From: Chryseobacterium artocarpi
GTDB taxonomy: Bacteria; Bacteroidota; Bacteroidia; Flavobacteriales; Weeksellaceae
Reading direction: 5' to 3'
DNA length: 64,000 bases
Assembly (NCBI RefSeq): GCF_001684975.1
Contig: NZ_MAYH01000023.1
Coordinates: 682,001 to 746,000 of the forward strand
A model generated the notes under the pieces. That model was not told the origin of the DNA, searched no databases, and saw only the letters and a list, made by a program, of their open reading frames with translations. The position numbers were made by a program, and so were the translations under genes. Of this stretch, positions 17,100-26,177 are shown one piece after another; the first letter of the stretch is position 1; the number at the start of each line of letters is the position of its first letter.

Positions 17100-17699
17100 A
17101 TGGACACAGATCTCATTATTTCACAGCTTACAAAACATTTCCAGGAAATAGTTCCTTTGAAAGAGAAAGAAATTGCCCTTGTTGTACAGAAACTGGAATT
17201 CATTCAGCTTAAAAAGAAAGAATATCTGCTTCGTGAAGGACAGGTTTCAAGACATATGCGTTTCATTGCTCAAGGAAGTCTTTATGCTTATCATATAGAT
17301 GAAAAAGGTAAGGAAAATATTACTCAGCTTGGTATTGAAAACTGGTGGGTAAATGATTTGTACAGTTATTTGAGTGAACTTCCTTCAAGGATGTTTATTC
17401 AAGCTAATGAAGATACTATTATTGTACAGATCAGTAAAGCGAATCTAGAGCTTTTGTATAAAGAAGTTCCTGCCATTTCTGAATTCTGGCGTCTGAAAAT
17501 GCAATCTGCATACGTTACTTTACAGGAAAGAACCTTTGAGCATTCAAGAGTGGATGCATACACTAAATACAGAAACTTTGTGACTGCCTACCGCAATATA
17601 GAACAACGTTTTCCTCAATATATGATTGCTTCTTATCTGGGAATCACCGTAGAATATCTTAGTTATTTGAGAAAAAAACACCTGTCTGACGTTTCTTAA
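17100..17699 (+). CDS. Crp/Fnr-family transcriptional regulator
   Basis: 199 residues. The N-terminal cyclic nucleotide-binding jelly roll (about 20-130: KKKEYLLREGQVSRHMRFIA then GSLYAY) is followed by a long dimer helix and a short winged helix at the end (IASYLGITVEYLSYLRKK). No cysteine cluster for an iron-sulfur site is present, so it is not an Fnr-type oxygen sensor. It heads a likely operon with the two genes that follow (gaps of 65 and 12 bp). Confidence 0.9.
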   Translation: MDTDLIISQLTKHFQEIVPLKEKEIALVVQKLEFIQLKKKEYLLREGQVSRHMRFIAQGSLYAYHIDEKGKENITQLGIENWWVNDLYSYLSELPSRMFIQANEDTIIVQISKANLELLYKEVPAISEFWRLKMQSAYVTLQERTFEHSRVDAYTKYRNFVTAYRNIEQRFPQYMIASYLGITVEYLSYLRKKHLSDVS

Positions 17700-17764
17700 G
17701 ATATCTTAAGTTTATTCCCCTCCAGCCTGAATAATTTTGCTCACACAATTTTAATGAGTGAAAT

Positions 17765-18385
17765 ATGAAGGCAAAAATCATCGCAATAACAGCTCTTGTA
17801 TCAGCATCTTTAAGTCTGAATGCACAGAAGCTTACCTATACTCCGGATCTTGTTTTAGGACACCGTTCCTATACCTATATGCATAATATCAATTATTATT
17901 TCAATGATCGGATAAAGCTCAACAATCTCACCCTATTTGATACAGAATATACCAAAGATAAAGAAAACATATTTTTCATAAGAAATACTCTTGCTTACAA
18001 TCTTACTAAAAAATTTAGTGTAAATGTAGCATTTGGTATGAAAAACCCAGGAGCATTCTTCAGCGCTTATGTACAATACCGCATTGCAAAACCTACCTAC
18101 TCTCTCTCCTATTCTATCGGAACTACGTATCAGAAAGGGTTCTCTCTTGAGCAATCTGTCTCATTGGAATACATGCCTTATCTGAAAGAAAACATACAGG
18201 GATATTTCAGTGTATTAGCGATAGGAAATCTGGATAACAGCGGATATCCAAGAGGATTACAGTTTGTAAGACTGGGTATAAAACAAGACAAAATGATGTA
18301 CGGAATCGCTTCCAATTTTGATCAGTTTAATAACGGAAAAAAGACCCTTGAAAACATCGGGGCATTTGTAAAATATAATTTTTAA
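17765..18385 (+). CDS. Probable outer-membrane beta-barrel protein
   Basis: 206 residues with a signal peptide (1-21, ends SLNAQ). The rest is alternating aromatic and polar strands ending in the aromatic residue F, as in outer-membrane barrels. I do not recognise a named family. It lies 65 bp after the Crp-like gene and 12 bp before the DoxX gene on the same strand, so it is probably controlled by the regulator. Confidence 0.7.
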   Translation: MKAKIIAITALVSASLSLNAQKLTYTPDLVLGHRSYTYMHNINYYFNDRIKLNNLTLFDTEYTKDKENIFFIRNTLAYNLTKKFSVNVAFGMKNPGAFFSAYVQYRIAKPTYSLSYSIGTTYQKGFSLEQSVSLEYMPYLKENIQGYFSVLAIGNLDNSGYPRGLQFVRLGIKQDKMMYGIASNFDQFNNGKKTLENIGAFVKYNF

Positions 18386-18397
18386 ATACGATAAGAA

Positions 18398-18799
18398 ATG
18401 AAAAAGAACATTGATTTAGGGATGTTGATCAGCAGAATCGCCATTGGATTTCCAATGTCAGTTTATGGAGTAAACAAATTGATCCACGGAGTTGGATTTA
18501 TTGAAGATATGCTGAAAATGTATGGATTACCTTCATTCTTCGCCTATGGAGTATTTGCTGGTGAAATTATTGCGCCCATTATGCTGATGATAGGTTTCAG
18601 GACACGTCTTGCCGGGTTGATCTTTGCTGCAAATTGTTTTACAGCAACTATTATGGCTCAGACGGCTAATATTTTTAAGCTTAATGAATTTGGAGGCTGG
18701 GCATTAGAATTGCTTGTTATCTACATGTTAGTTGGGATTAGTTTTTTCTTTACCGGAGCAGGAAAATATGCAGTTTCTACCAGCAATAAATGGGATTAA
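18398..18799 (+). CDS. DoxX family membrane protein
   Basis: 133 residues with four membrane helices. The opening GMLISRIAIGFPMSVYGVNK and the FFAYGVFAGEI block are typical of DoxX/DoxD-like proteins, whose biochemical role is poorly defined (redox or thiol stress has been proposed). It is third in the Crp-like operon, 12 bp after the barrel protein gene. Confidence 0.85.
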   Translation: MKKNIDLGMLISRIAIGFPMSVYGVNKLIHGVGFIEDMLKMYGLPSFFAYGVFAGEIIAPIMLMIGFRTRLAGLIFAANCFTATIMAQTANIFKLNEFGGWALELLVIYMLVGISFFFTGAGKYAVSTSNKWD

Positions 18800-18815
18800 A
18801 ACTTTGTATTTAAAA

Positions 18816-18970
18816 AACGTAAAGACACTATTTTTTTTCAACTGTTTTTAAGGTGTTAGGATTTTATCTGTGATAAAATTTTAATACTGTTATTTTTCTC
18901 TCGCAGGGCAAGATTATGCAGATGTTTATGCTGAGTATCTGCGAGAGAATTATAATTAACACGAATAAAA
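18816..18970. repeat. Dispersed intergenic repeat, copy 1
   Basis: Contains the AAAGACAC start module, the palindrome ATTTTATCTGTGATAAAAT (18861-18879), a 10-bp hairpin (18897-18906 with 18939-18948) and a degenerate CACGAAT end. It shares modules with the copies at 24.7 and 35.8 kb. The hairpin can also act as the DoxX operon terminator. Confidence 0.6.
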
Positions 18971-19093
18971 TAAGTAAGAAGCCTCTAAAACCATATAAAA
19001 TTTACGTGATTTAAAATAACAATACAGAAATAGAGATTATATTGTTATAAAAAACCTTCAGTTTACCTATCTTTACTAGGAATTTAATAAATT

Positions 19094-20002
19094 ATGATGA
19101 AGGAAGTAATCGTCTATCAAGTTGATTCTTTTACAAAGGAAAAATTCAAAGGCAATCCTGCCGGGGTTGTACTGAATGCTGAAAATCTTACTACTGAGGA
19201 AATGCAGCTTATTGCAAGAGAGCTCAATAATTCCGAAACAGCATTCGTTTTCAGTCCCAAAGAGAATAATGAGTTTGATTATCATATACGATATTTTACT
19301 CCTACAACAGAGGTTCCTATCTGTGGACATGCAACAATTGGTGCACTTTATGCCAAAGCTATAGAAGATCAGCTGGATTCATGTACCATTAGAATAAACA
19401 CACAAGTTGGTGTTTTACCTATTGATATTATCCGAAATGATAATGACTATCAGATCACCATGACGCAGGGAAATTTCAGTGTGAGCCCTGTTTTTGAACA
19501 ATCTATAACTCAGAATATAGTTCAGGCTTTGGGATTACAAATTGAAGATCTTGATGAGAGATGTCCTGTACAAATTGCATCCACCGGTCATTCTAAAGTA
19601 ATGATTGGAATTAAAAGCAGAACCGTTTTAAATCAACTGACACCCAATTTCGATCATTTAACCCATATCAGTACGGAAATCGGTTGTAATGGCTATTTTG
19701 TTTTCACCTTTGATTCTGATGATCACAATGTTTTAACCTATGGAAGAATGTTTGCTCCTGCGATTGGTATTTTAGAAGATCCTGTTACCGGAAACGCCAA
19801 TGGTCCTTTAGGCGGATACCTTATTCAAAATAAAATCATAGAAGTTTCCAATGGAAATTTTGAGTTTATCGGAAGACAAGGAGAAACCATTAACAGAATT
19901 GGACAAATGAAAGTTGAGGTAAGTGTCATCAATGAAATTCCGGAAACCATCAGAATTACAGGAAATGCTGTATGCGTATTCCGCACGATAATGCACGTCT
20001 GA
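19094..20002 (+). CDS. PhzF family isomerase-like protein
   Basis: 302 residues with the two-lobed diaminopimelate epimerase fold. The start VYQVDSFTKEKFKGNPAGVV is the PhzF signature, with the catalytic glutamate in ELNNSETAFVF. VPICGHATIGA and EDPVTGNANGPLG are the other blocks. No phenazine genes are nearby, so its reaction is open. It ends 21 bp before a convergent AraC gene. Confidence 0.9.
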   Translation: MMKEVIVYQVDSFTKEKFKGNPAGVVLNAENLTTEEMQLIARELNNSETAFVFSPKENNEFDYHIRYFTPTTEVPICGHATIGALYAKAIEDQLDSCTIRINTQVGVLPIDIIRNDNDYQITMTQGNFSVSPVFEQSITQNIVQALGLQIEDLDERCPVQIASTGHSKVMIGIKSRTVLNQLTPNFDHLTHISTEIGCNGYFVFTFDSDDHNVLTYGRMFAPAIGILEDPVTGNANGPLGGYLIQNKIIEVSNGNFEFIGRQGETINRIGQMKVEVSVINEIPETIRITGNAVCVFRTIMHV

Positions 20003-20023
20003 AATGATGCTTAATATTAATTA

Positions 20024-20890
20024 CTATGAAGAGATCTCATTTGAATGTTCAAGTTTCTTTCTGTAGTTTTTAGGTGTCTCTCCAGTTTTGGTTCTGAAAA
20101 GATAGGAAAAGTGAGAAAAATTCTGGAATCCAAGCTCAAAGGCAATCTCTTTAATGGATTTATCCGAACTGTGAAGTAGATTTTTCGCTTCAAGAATGAT
20201 TCTTTCTTTGATGAACTCCAATGGGGAAATTTTATATTGTTTTCTACAGATCACCCCCAGATAATTTGGGGTAATGCATAGTTCATTAGCATAAAAAGAA
20301 ACATTTTTCTGGTTTTTATAATTCTTGTCTACCAGCATATGAAAACGGAAAGCTAGGTTATCCGGCGTACTCAGTGCTTTATCTCCGTAAGCATGCTCTA
20401 CCCATAAATTGATGATCAGAGCAAGAAGGCGCACCCTCGCATTAATAAGTTCCGGGAATACCACATCAGCAGCTATTTCCTTTCGAATAGCATTAAATTC
20501 CAGGCTGAATCTGTGATACGTTTCATCATCAGGCTGTATCATCTCATATTTGCTGTAAGACGAAAAAGTAAACTTCAGTGTAGGTGAAAAGGTTTTTAAA
20601 ATAGCATCGTTGATAATAAGTCTTCTTCCAACTGTATTGGGTGCAAGGTCCCATTTGTATTCTCTTTTGGGAAGATGTATGAATAATTGCTGAGCTTTCA
20701 GATGATACTGATCAAGTCCGGTGATGCATTTGCCGCCATCACATTCGTCCAGTAAAATAATGGTAAAACAGTTATCCGGAAAGAAATTTAATGATGCTGC
20801 GCTCACCTGATCCTGGAAAACGACATCTATTCCTCTGTTGAATACCTCTTCTACTGAGTTTTTATTAATCAATTCTTTATCTATAATCAT
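20024..20890 (-). CDS. AraC-family transcriptional regulator
   Basis: 288 residues. The N-terminal sensing domain (about 1-170) is followed by the AraC double helix-turn-helix at about 190-280 (FYANELCITPNYLGVICRKQ; IKEIAFELGFQNFSHFSYLF; TGETPKNYRK). It has the same architecture and local similarity as the AraC protein at 44995. It is divergent from moaA 319 bp away and convergent with phzF. A -7-like box (TATCTTTG, minus strand, 20971-20964) lies upstream. Confidence 0.9.
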   Translation of the reverse strand: MIIDKELINKNSVEEVFNRGIDVVFQDQVSAASLNFFPDNCFTIILLDECDGGKCITGLDQYHLKAQQLFIHLPKREYKWDLAPNTVGRRLIINDAILKTFSPTLKFTFSSYSKYEMIQPDDETYHRFSLEFNAIRKEIAADVVFPELINARVRLLALIINLWVEHAYGDKALSTPDNLAFRFHMLVDKNYKNQKNVSFYANELCITPNYLGVICRKQYKISPLEFIKERIILEAKNLLHSSDKSIKEIAFELGFQNFSHFSYLFRTKTGETPKNYRKKLEHSNEISS

Positions 20891-21209
20891 ACAAATCTTT
20901 TTTCAATACAAGCTTATACTAATTTATAAAAATACCTGAAATACGATCGCTTTTTAAAGCATGCAAAGATACGTTCTTCTTCCCCATTCGTAAATATCAA
21001 AAACCGTGACAGGAATATCATCTTTTCACACAATATTCCATAGAAAGCACTCTTAAAAAACTGCGCAAATAATCCATCAACCTTCTTTATTACTGAGTTT
21101 TAAAGCATATTATGTGATTTTTAAAAACTTGAGTTTCCATATTGAGTTTTTTGGCATATCGATAAAACAATAAGTATATTTGTGTAAGGATCTTTTTCCT
21201 TTTTGAAGC
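20891..21209. other. Gene-free stretch between araC-type gene and moaA
   Basis: 319 bp. It holds the divergent promoters only. I see no molybdenum cofactor riboswitch-like structure. Confidence 0.6.
21150..21182 (+). promoter_or_regulatory. Consensus promoter of the moa operon
   Basis: TTTG (21150-21153), 21 bp, TATATTTG (21175-21182), matching both Bacteroidota boxes. The start would lie about 20 bp before the moaA ATG. A small hairpin (AAGGA/TTCCTT) sits in the leader near the ribosome site. Confidence 0.6.
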
Positions 21210-22199
21210 ATGTTAACAGACAAATTCGGAAGACATATCAATTATTTAAGGCTGGCTGTTGTAGACCGATGCAACCTCCGATGTACCTATTGTATGCCGG
21301 AGAACGGACTTCCGTGGATCAAACAGAATGATCTGATGACGGATGACGAAATGCTGAAAATATGCTCCGTATTTACAGACCTTGGAGTTGATAAGATCAG
21401 AATAACAGGCGGTGAACCTTTTGTAAGAAAAAACTGCATCAGCCTTATTGAAAATATATCAAAACTTGATGGGCTTACTGATATCAGCTTAACCACAAAC
21501 GGTCTTCTGACAGAACAATACATCCCACAGCTTAAAGAATTCGGAGTAAAATCTGTAAACCTCAGCCTTGATACATTGAATGAAGAACGTTTTTTTAAAA
21601 TAACCCGCAGAAAAAGCTTTGATAAAGTAATGAAAACACTGGAAAGCTTACTGAAGCATCAGATCAAAGTGAAAGTTAACACCGTGGTAATGGAAAATCA
21701 GAATACGGAAGATATTATTCCCTTGGTTCAGCTTACCAAAGAACTTCCGATAGACGTACGGTTTATCGAAGAAATGCCCTTCAATGGAAACAATAATTCT
21801 GAAATAGTTCCTAAATGGAATTTCCCGCAGATTTATAATCATATCAAAGATCATTTCCCTGATATAGAAAAACTTAAAGACCCTAAAAGTTCTACATCAT
21901 ATAATTATAAAATACCTGATTTCACTGGAAATCTAGGAATCATTGCTGCTTATACCCGTTCATTCTGCGGAGATTGCAACAGAATACGAATTACCCCTTC
22001 AGGTATATTAAGAACCTGTCTGTATGAAGGTGGCGGCATCAATTTAAAAGAGAAAATCCGGTCCGGAGCAACAGACGAAGAACTTAAAAATATAATCATC
22101 AACAGTATACATCACAAACCCAAAGACGGATGGGAAGCTGAAAAACAAACCATGACCGCTTCAGAAATTCATCAGTCTATGGCAACAATTGGAGGATAA
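21210..22199 (+). CDS. moaA: GTP 3',8-cyclase MoaA
   Basis: Radical SAM enzyme that begins molybdenum cofactor synthesis from GTP. The N-terminal cluster ligands are C21, C25 and C28 (CNLRCTYC). The C-terminal cluster motif CGDCNRIRITPSGILRTC has the CX2C-X13-C spacing of MoaA, and the protein ends in the required GG. The 329-residue length is normal. First gene of the rightward Moco operon; moeA starts 2 bp after its stop. Confidence 0.97.
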   Translation: MLTDKFGRHINYLRLAVVDRCNLRCTYCMPENGLPWIKQNDLMTDDEMLKICSVFTDLGVDKIRITGGEPFVRKNCISLIENISKLDGLTDISLTTNGLLTEQYIPQLKEFGVKSVNLSLDTLNEERFFKITRRKSFDKVMKTLESLLKHQIKVKVNTVVMENQNTEDIIPLVQLTKELPIDVRFIEEMPFNGNNNSEIVPKWNFPQIYNHIKDHFPDIEKLKDPKSSTSYNYKIPDFTGNLGIIAAYTRSFCGDCNRIRITPSGILRTCLYEGGGINLKEKIRSGATDEELKNIIINSIHHKPKDGWEAEKQTMTASEIHQSMATIGG

Positions 22200-22201
22200 T
22201 T

Positions 22202-23404
22202 ATGGAAATGATCACCGTACAACAAGCAGAAGAGATTATACTTTCCCAAGCTCAGGATTTCGGAAAAGAGGAAATCTCATATAATCATGCATTAGGAAGA
22301 GTTTTAGCAGAGAATCTTACTGCAGACCGGGACCTTCCTCCTTTTGACCGACCAACAGTAGACGGAATAGCAATCCGTTATGATGCTTATGAAAAAGGAA
22401 TCCGTTCTTTTACAGTGAAAGCAATACAGTCTGCTGGTGAGTCCTCTATTTCTATTGATTCCGAAGAAGAATGTATTGAAATCATGACCGGAGCTGCTTT
22501 AGACCATTCTGTAGATACTGTTATCCGTTATGAAGATATTTCAATAAACGAAGGTATTGCCACGATAAATATTGATATTAAAAAAGGACAGAACATTCAC
22601 CTGAAAGGAAGGGATAAAAAAGAAGGTGAAGTTCTGGTAAATGCCAATCAAATCATTACTCCTGCTATTATTGGAATAGCTTCATCCATCGGAAAAACTT
22701 CAATTTTGGTAAAAAAACTGCCTAAAATTATAATTATTTCCACAGGAGACGAAATGGTAAGCCCTGAATCTTTTCCCAGTCCATATCAGTTAAGACGATC
22801 CAACGGAATTACCATACAATCGGTTGTAAAGAAATACAATATCGAAGCCGATACTCTTCACCTTAATGATGATTATGAGGAGATAAAAAAGGAACTTTCC
22901 CGCTGTATCAATGAATATGATGTTCTACTTATGAGTGGCGGAGTGTCTATGGGGAAATTTGATTATCTGCCTAAAGTCTGTGAAGAACTGGAGGTCGAAA
23001 AACTTTTTCATAAAATAAAACAAAGACCTGGAAAACCTTTCTGGTTTGGTAAAAATAAAGATCAGAAGCTTGTTTTTGCCTTTCCGGGAAATCCTGTTTC
23101 TGTATTTATGTGCCTGCACAGATATTTTATTCCCTGGCTGGAAAAATCGCTGGAGATTTCCGGAACTTCACCTATGTTCGCTGTTTTACAGAATGATATT
23201 GATTTTCCTTTTGCTCTTCAGTATTTTGCACAAGTAAAACTTGGAGTCAATGAATTGGGGCAGATTACTGCAGAATCAGTGAATACAAATGGCTCAGGAG
23301 ATTTTTCTCACCTTGCTGATACCAATGCTTTTATAGAGCTTCCTTTGGAACAGAATAGTTTTAAAAAAGGTGAGGTCTATAAAGTATGGAAATATAATGA
23401 TTGA
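22202..23404 (+). CDS. moeA: Molybdopterin molybdenumtransferase MoeA
   Basis: Inserts molybdate into adenylated molybdopterin. 400 residues with the family blocks DRDLPPFDRPTVDGIA, EIMTGAALDHSVDTVIRYED, IISTGDEMV, MSGGVSMGKFDYLP and FAFPGNPVSVF. It follows moaA by 2 bp, so the two are co-translated. The next gene, moaC, is separated by a palindromic repeat element. Confidence 0.96.
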   Translation: MEMITVQQAEEIILSQAQDFGKEEISYNHALGRVLAENLTADRDLPPFDRPTVDGIAIRYDAYEKGIRSFTVKAIQSAGESSISIDSEEECIEIMTGAALDHSVDTVIRYEDISINEGIATINIDIKKGQNIHLKGRDKKEGEVLVNANQIITPAIIGIASSIGKTSILVKKLPKIIIISTGDEMVSPESFPSPYQLRRSNGITIQSVVKKYNIEADTLHLNDDYEEIKKELSRCINEYDVLLMSGGVSMGKFDYLPKVCEELEVEKLFHKIKQRPGKPFWFGKNKDQKLVFAFPGNPVSVFMCLHRYFIPWLEKSLEISGTSPMFAVLQNDIDFPFALQYFAQVKLGVNELGQITAESVNTNGSGDFSHLADTNAFIELPLEQNSFKKGEVYKVWKYND

Positions 23405-23410
23405 AGTAAA

Positions 23411-23529
23411 TGCCACGAATGCACGAATAGCTTTACATAGAACCCGAAAAGCCTATGTTTCTATGTGTTTTAATTTTTTACCACATAGGAACATAGAAAG
23501 TATTTAAATAAATTCGTGTATTGGTGGCA
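23411..23529. repeat. Palindromic element with nested inverted repeats
   Basis: Outer arms 23411-23428 (TGCCACGAATGCACGAAT) and 23512-23529 are inverted and agree at 16 of 18 positions. Inner arms 23453-23467 and 23482-23496 (CACATAGGAACATAG) agree at 14 of 15. The element is about 119 bp and has no coding capacity. It looks like a miniature repeat inserted within the Moco operon. Confidence 0.75.
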
Positions 23530-23567
23530 AAAAAAAAAAATCATATTTGTGTTTAAAAAAATAAAAT

Positions 23568-24044
23568 ATGTCAGAATTTACCCATTTAAATAAAAACGGT
23601 GAACCCGCCATTGTAGACGTTGGCGGTAAAAAAGTCACTCACAGAAAAGCAGTTGCTCAAGCTGTAATTTCTCTGCCTGAACCTGTATTGAAAGCATTAC
23701 AACAAGATGATTTTAATACTAAAAAAGGCTCTGTATTTCAGATTGCTATCATTGCCGGAATTATGGGTGCCAAGAAAACAAGTGAATTGATTCCGCTTTG
23801 TCACCCTATAGGACTTGATAATTGTAATTTACATATCAAACTGAATGACCATAACGACATTGTGATTGAATGTACGGCAAGCATTGAAGCCAAAACCGGA
23901 GTGGAAATGGAAGCTCTTACCGGAGCTTCAGTAGCTGCATTGACTATTTATGATATGTGTAAAGCTTTGAGCCATGATATTGTAATCAAAGAAATTAAAT
24001 TAATAGAAAAATCAGGTGGAAAAAATGATTTCAGAAGAGCATAA
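23568..24044 (+). CDS. moaC: Cyclic pyranopterin monophosphate synthase MoaC
   Basis: Second step of Moco synthesis, converting the MoaA product to cPMP. 158 residues with the blocks PLCHPIGLDNCNL and GVEMEALTGASVAALTIYDM, then a C-terminal KSGGKNDF. It is a single domain with no MoaB fusion. The mobA start codon lies inside its 3' end. Confidence 0.97.
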   Translation: MSEFTHLNKNGEPAIVDVGGKKVTHRKAVAQAVISLPEPVLKALQQDDFNTKKGSVFQIAIIAGIMGAKKTSELIPLCHPIGLDNCNLHIKLNDHNDIVIECTASIEAKTGVEMEALTGASVAALTIYDMCKALSHDIVIKEIKLIEKSGGKNDFRRA

Positions 24045-24630
24045 TGCAATTCCTGCGATCAACGGGCTGGTGCTGGCGGGCGGGAAAAGTGTAAGAATGG
24101 GACAGGCAAAAGATCTTCTTCACTGGCATGGTAAAGAACAACGTTATTTTGCAGCTGATCTTCTCGCTCCTTTTTGCGATGAGGTTTTTATTTCGTGCAG
24201 ACAGGATCAGCTGGATAATTTTGATCCCCATTATAATGCACTTACCGATACATTCCTGAATATGGGACCCTTTGGAGGAATTCTTTCAGCTTTGCGTTCC
24301 CAAAGAGATAAAGCATGGCTGGTAGTAGCATGTGATCTACCGCTTCTGGACCAGAAATCATTGGAATTTTTATTGCAGTCACGAGATCCTGAAAGAGCAG
24401 CTACCACTTATGAAAGTCCTTTTGATGGGTTACCTGAGCCTTTGATTACCATTTGGGAACCGAAAAGTTATCCTTTGCTTCTGAATTTTTTAGGAATCGG
24501 AAATACATGTCCGCGAAAAGTACTGATCAATAGTGATACACTTATTTTAAAACCTGATAATCCGGAAGCTTTAATGAATGTAAATACTCCGGAGGAAGCG
24601 GAAAAAGCACAACAGATTCTGAAACGCTGA
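24025..24630 (+). CDS. mobA: Molybdenum cofactor guanylyltransferase-like protein
   Basis: Nucleotidyltransferase that would attach GMP to Moco for the bis-MGD type enzyme encoded nearby. The signature GLVLAGGKSVRMGQAKDLL binds GTP, and VACDLPLLD holds the metal-binding aspartate. ATG at 24025 is chosen because GGTGG lies 7 bp before it; a GTG at 24016 is weaker. It overlaps moaC by 20 bp. Confidence 0.9.
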   Translation: MISEEHNAIPAINGLVLAGGKSVRMGQAKDLLHWHGKEQRYFAADLLAPFCDEVFISCRQDQLDNFDPHYNALTDTFLNMGPFGGILSALRSQRDKAWLVVACDLPLLDQKSLEFLLQSRDPERAATTYESPFDGLPEPLITIWEPKSYPLLLNFLGIGNTCPRKVLINSDTLILKPDNPEALMNVNTPEEAEKAQQILKR

Positions 24631-24669
24631 TGCAAAGAAATGCACGAGTTTTATATTTAATTGTTGGAA

Positions 24670-24762
24670 ATCGTAAAGACGTATTTTTTTATCTTCTAAA
24701 TGTTTTTTTAATATCAAATATTTTATCTGCAATAAAATTATAATAGCCACGAATTCACGAAT
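24670..24762. repeat. Dispersed intergenic repeat, copy with three modules
   Basis: Modules in order: GTAAAGACG (about 24673), palindrome ATTTTATCTGCAATAAAAT (24720-24738), GCCACGAATTCACGAAT (24746-24762). Same order as the copy at 35.75 kb. Confidence 0.65.
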
Positions 24763-24857
24763 AATAAAGATGAAATAATTTAAAAATAAGACCGCTTCAA
24801 CTTGAGTAATCGGGTGAAAAACTTATCTATTAATAGAGAAAAATAAAAGAAACAGTT

Positions 24858-25898
24858 ATGAATACATCATTTGAACGTTATCAGTGTCAGATCGCTTTAC
24901 CGGGTTTCGGTATTTCTTCTCAGGAAATGCTTAAAAATGCTAAGGTTCTTTTTGTAGGTATGGGAGGTCTTGGCTGTCCTTCAGCACAATATCTGGCGTC
25001 TTCGGGTGTTGGAACCATTGGTCTTGTAGATGATGATATTGTTTCTTTAAGTAATCTTCACCGTCAGATTCTATACAATCCGGAAGATGTAGGAGCTTTT
25101 AAAGTAGAAGTTGCAACCAAAAGATTACAACAGCAGAATCCGTCTGTTTCTATTATCCCTTATCAGCAAAGGGTTTCTTCTGCCAATGTCATGGAATTGA
25201 TCTCAGAATTTGATTTGATCATTGAAGGAACTGATAATTTTGAAACTAAATGCTTACTGAACGACGCTTGTATCCTTGCCGGAAAACCTCTTGTTTATGG
25301 AGCTATTTATCAACATGAAGGACAGGTAAGCATCTGGAATGCTTTACAAAAAGATGGTTCTTACTCTCCAAATTATCGTGATGTTTTTCCTAATGCAGAA
25401 GAGTCACAGGTTCCAAACTGCCGGGAAGGCGGTGTGATCCCTACTCTTGCAGGAATTGTAGGATGTATGCAGGCTAATGAAGCAATAAAATATCTGACTG
25501 GATCAGAAGAAACGTTAGCCGGAAAATTATGGATGATAAACGTAATGAATGGCAAAACCCAAATCATTAAACTCCGAAAAACAGCTGTAAAAATTACTTC
25601 ACTACCTCAAACTGTACAGCTTATTACTTTTGAAGAACTTACAAAGGATCAAACGATGTTTGAAATCATCGATGTACGTACGGAAGAAGAACATAGAAAT
25701 TTCAATATCGGTGGAAAAAATATTCCATTGGAGGAGTTACAAGATCATTTTTCTTCTATTTCGTTGACGCCAAACCCTATTGTCATTTACTGTCAATCCG
25801 GAAAACGAAGCATAGAAGCTGTAAAAAAGATAAGAAGTACTTTTCCGGAAAAGAAAGTTTTTTCTTTGAAAAATGGTATTGACGGAATTAAATCGTAG
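24858..25898 (+). CDS. MoeB/ThiF-type adenylyltransferase with C-terminal rhodanese
   Basis: Activates the MoaD C-terminus by adenylation and can supply sulfur in the same chain. The ThiF domain (1-245) has GMGGLGCPSAQYLASSGVG and DNFETKCLLNDAC. NCREGGVIPT holds the likely conserved cysteine. The CxxC zinc pairs of E. coli MoeB are not seen. The rhodanese domain (about 255-346) has the active cysteine in VIYCQSGKRS. Similar fusions (MoeZ/MOCS3 type) serve MoaD or other ubiquitin-like sulfur carriers. It is the last gene of the rightward Moco series. Confidence 0.9.
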   Translation: MNTSFERYQCQIALPGFGISSQEMLKNAKVLFVGMGGLGCPSAQYLASSGVGTIGLVDDDIVSLSNLHRQILYNPEDVGAFKVEVATKRLQQQNPSVSIIPYQQRVSSANVMELISEFDLIIEGTDNFETKCLLNDACILAGKPLVYGAIYQHEGQVSIWNALQKDGSYSPNYRDVFPNAEESQVPNCREGGVIPTLAGIVGCMQANEAIKYLTGSEETLAGKLWMINVMNGKTQIIKLRKTAVKITSLPQTVQLITFEELTKDQTMFEIIDVRTEEEHRNFNIGGKNIPLEELQDHFSSISLTPNPIVIYCQSGKRSIEAVKKIRSTFPEKKVFSLKNGIDGIKS

Positions 25899-25919
25899 GA
25901 AGAAAGCTGCTATTGCTTT

Positions 25920-26129
25920 TTATATCTTGGTGAGTGCTGATTCTTTATGGGCTGCGATATGATCAGATTTATCACTTTTAATTTCATACTGTGGGCTGTC
26001 TTCACTGGCATGATGAGTATATCCCTTATAATCAAAATCTTTTGTATGAATCTTGATGATTGTTCCTGAAACTCTGCCCGCTTCTGAATTCCAACTTACT
26101 TTATCTCCTTTTTGAAATTTTGGTTTCAT
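25920..26129 (-). CDS. DUF2945 small protein (hypervirulence-associated TUDOR type)
   Basis: 69 residues: KGDKVSWNSEAGRVSGTIIK opens a small SH3/Tudor-like barrel, and SPQYEIKSDKSDHIAAHK closes it, as in DUF2945 proteins. The biochemical role is unknown. It is the last gene of the leftward series, 48 bp after the DUF488 gene. Confidence 0.85.
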   Translation of the reverse strand: MKPKFQKGDKVSWNSEAGRVSGTIIKIHTKDFDYKGYTHHASEDSPQYEIKSDKSDHIAAHKESALTKI

Positions 26130-26177
26130 ATTAACTCTTCTATGAATTGAATGTTTTTATTAAATCACAAAAATTTT

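Noticed and set aside
19094..20002. Phenazine biosynthesis cluster
   Set aside because: Only a PhzF-like gene is present; none of the other phenazine genes are nearby.
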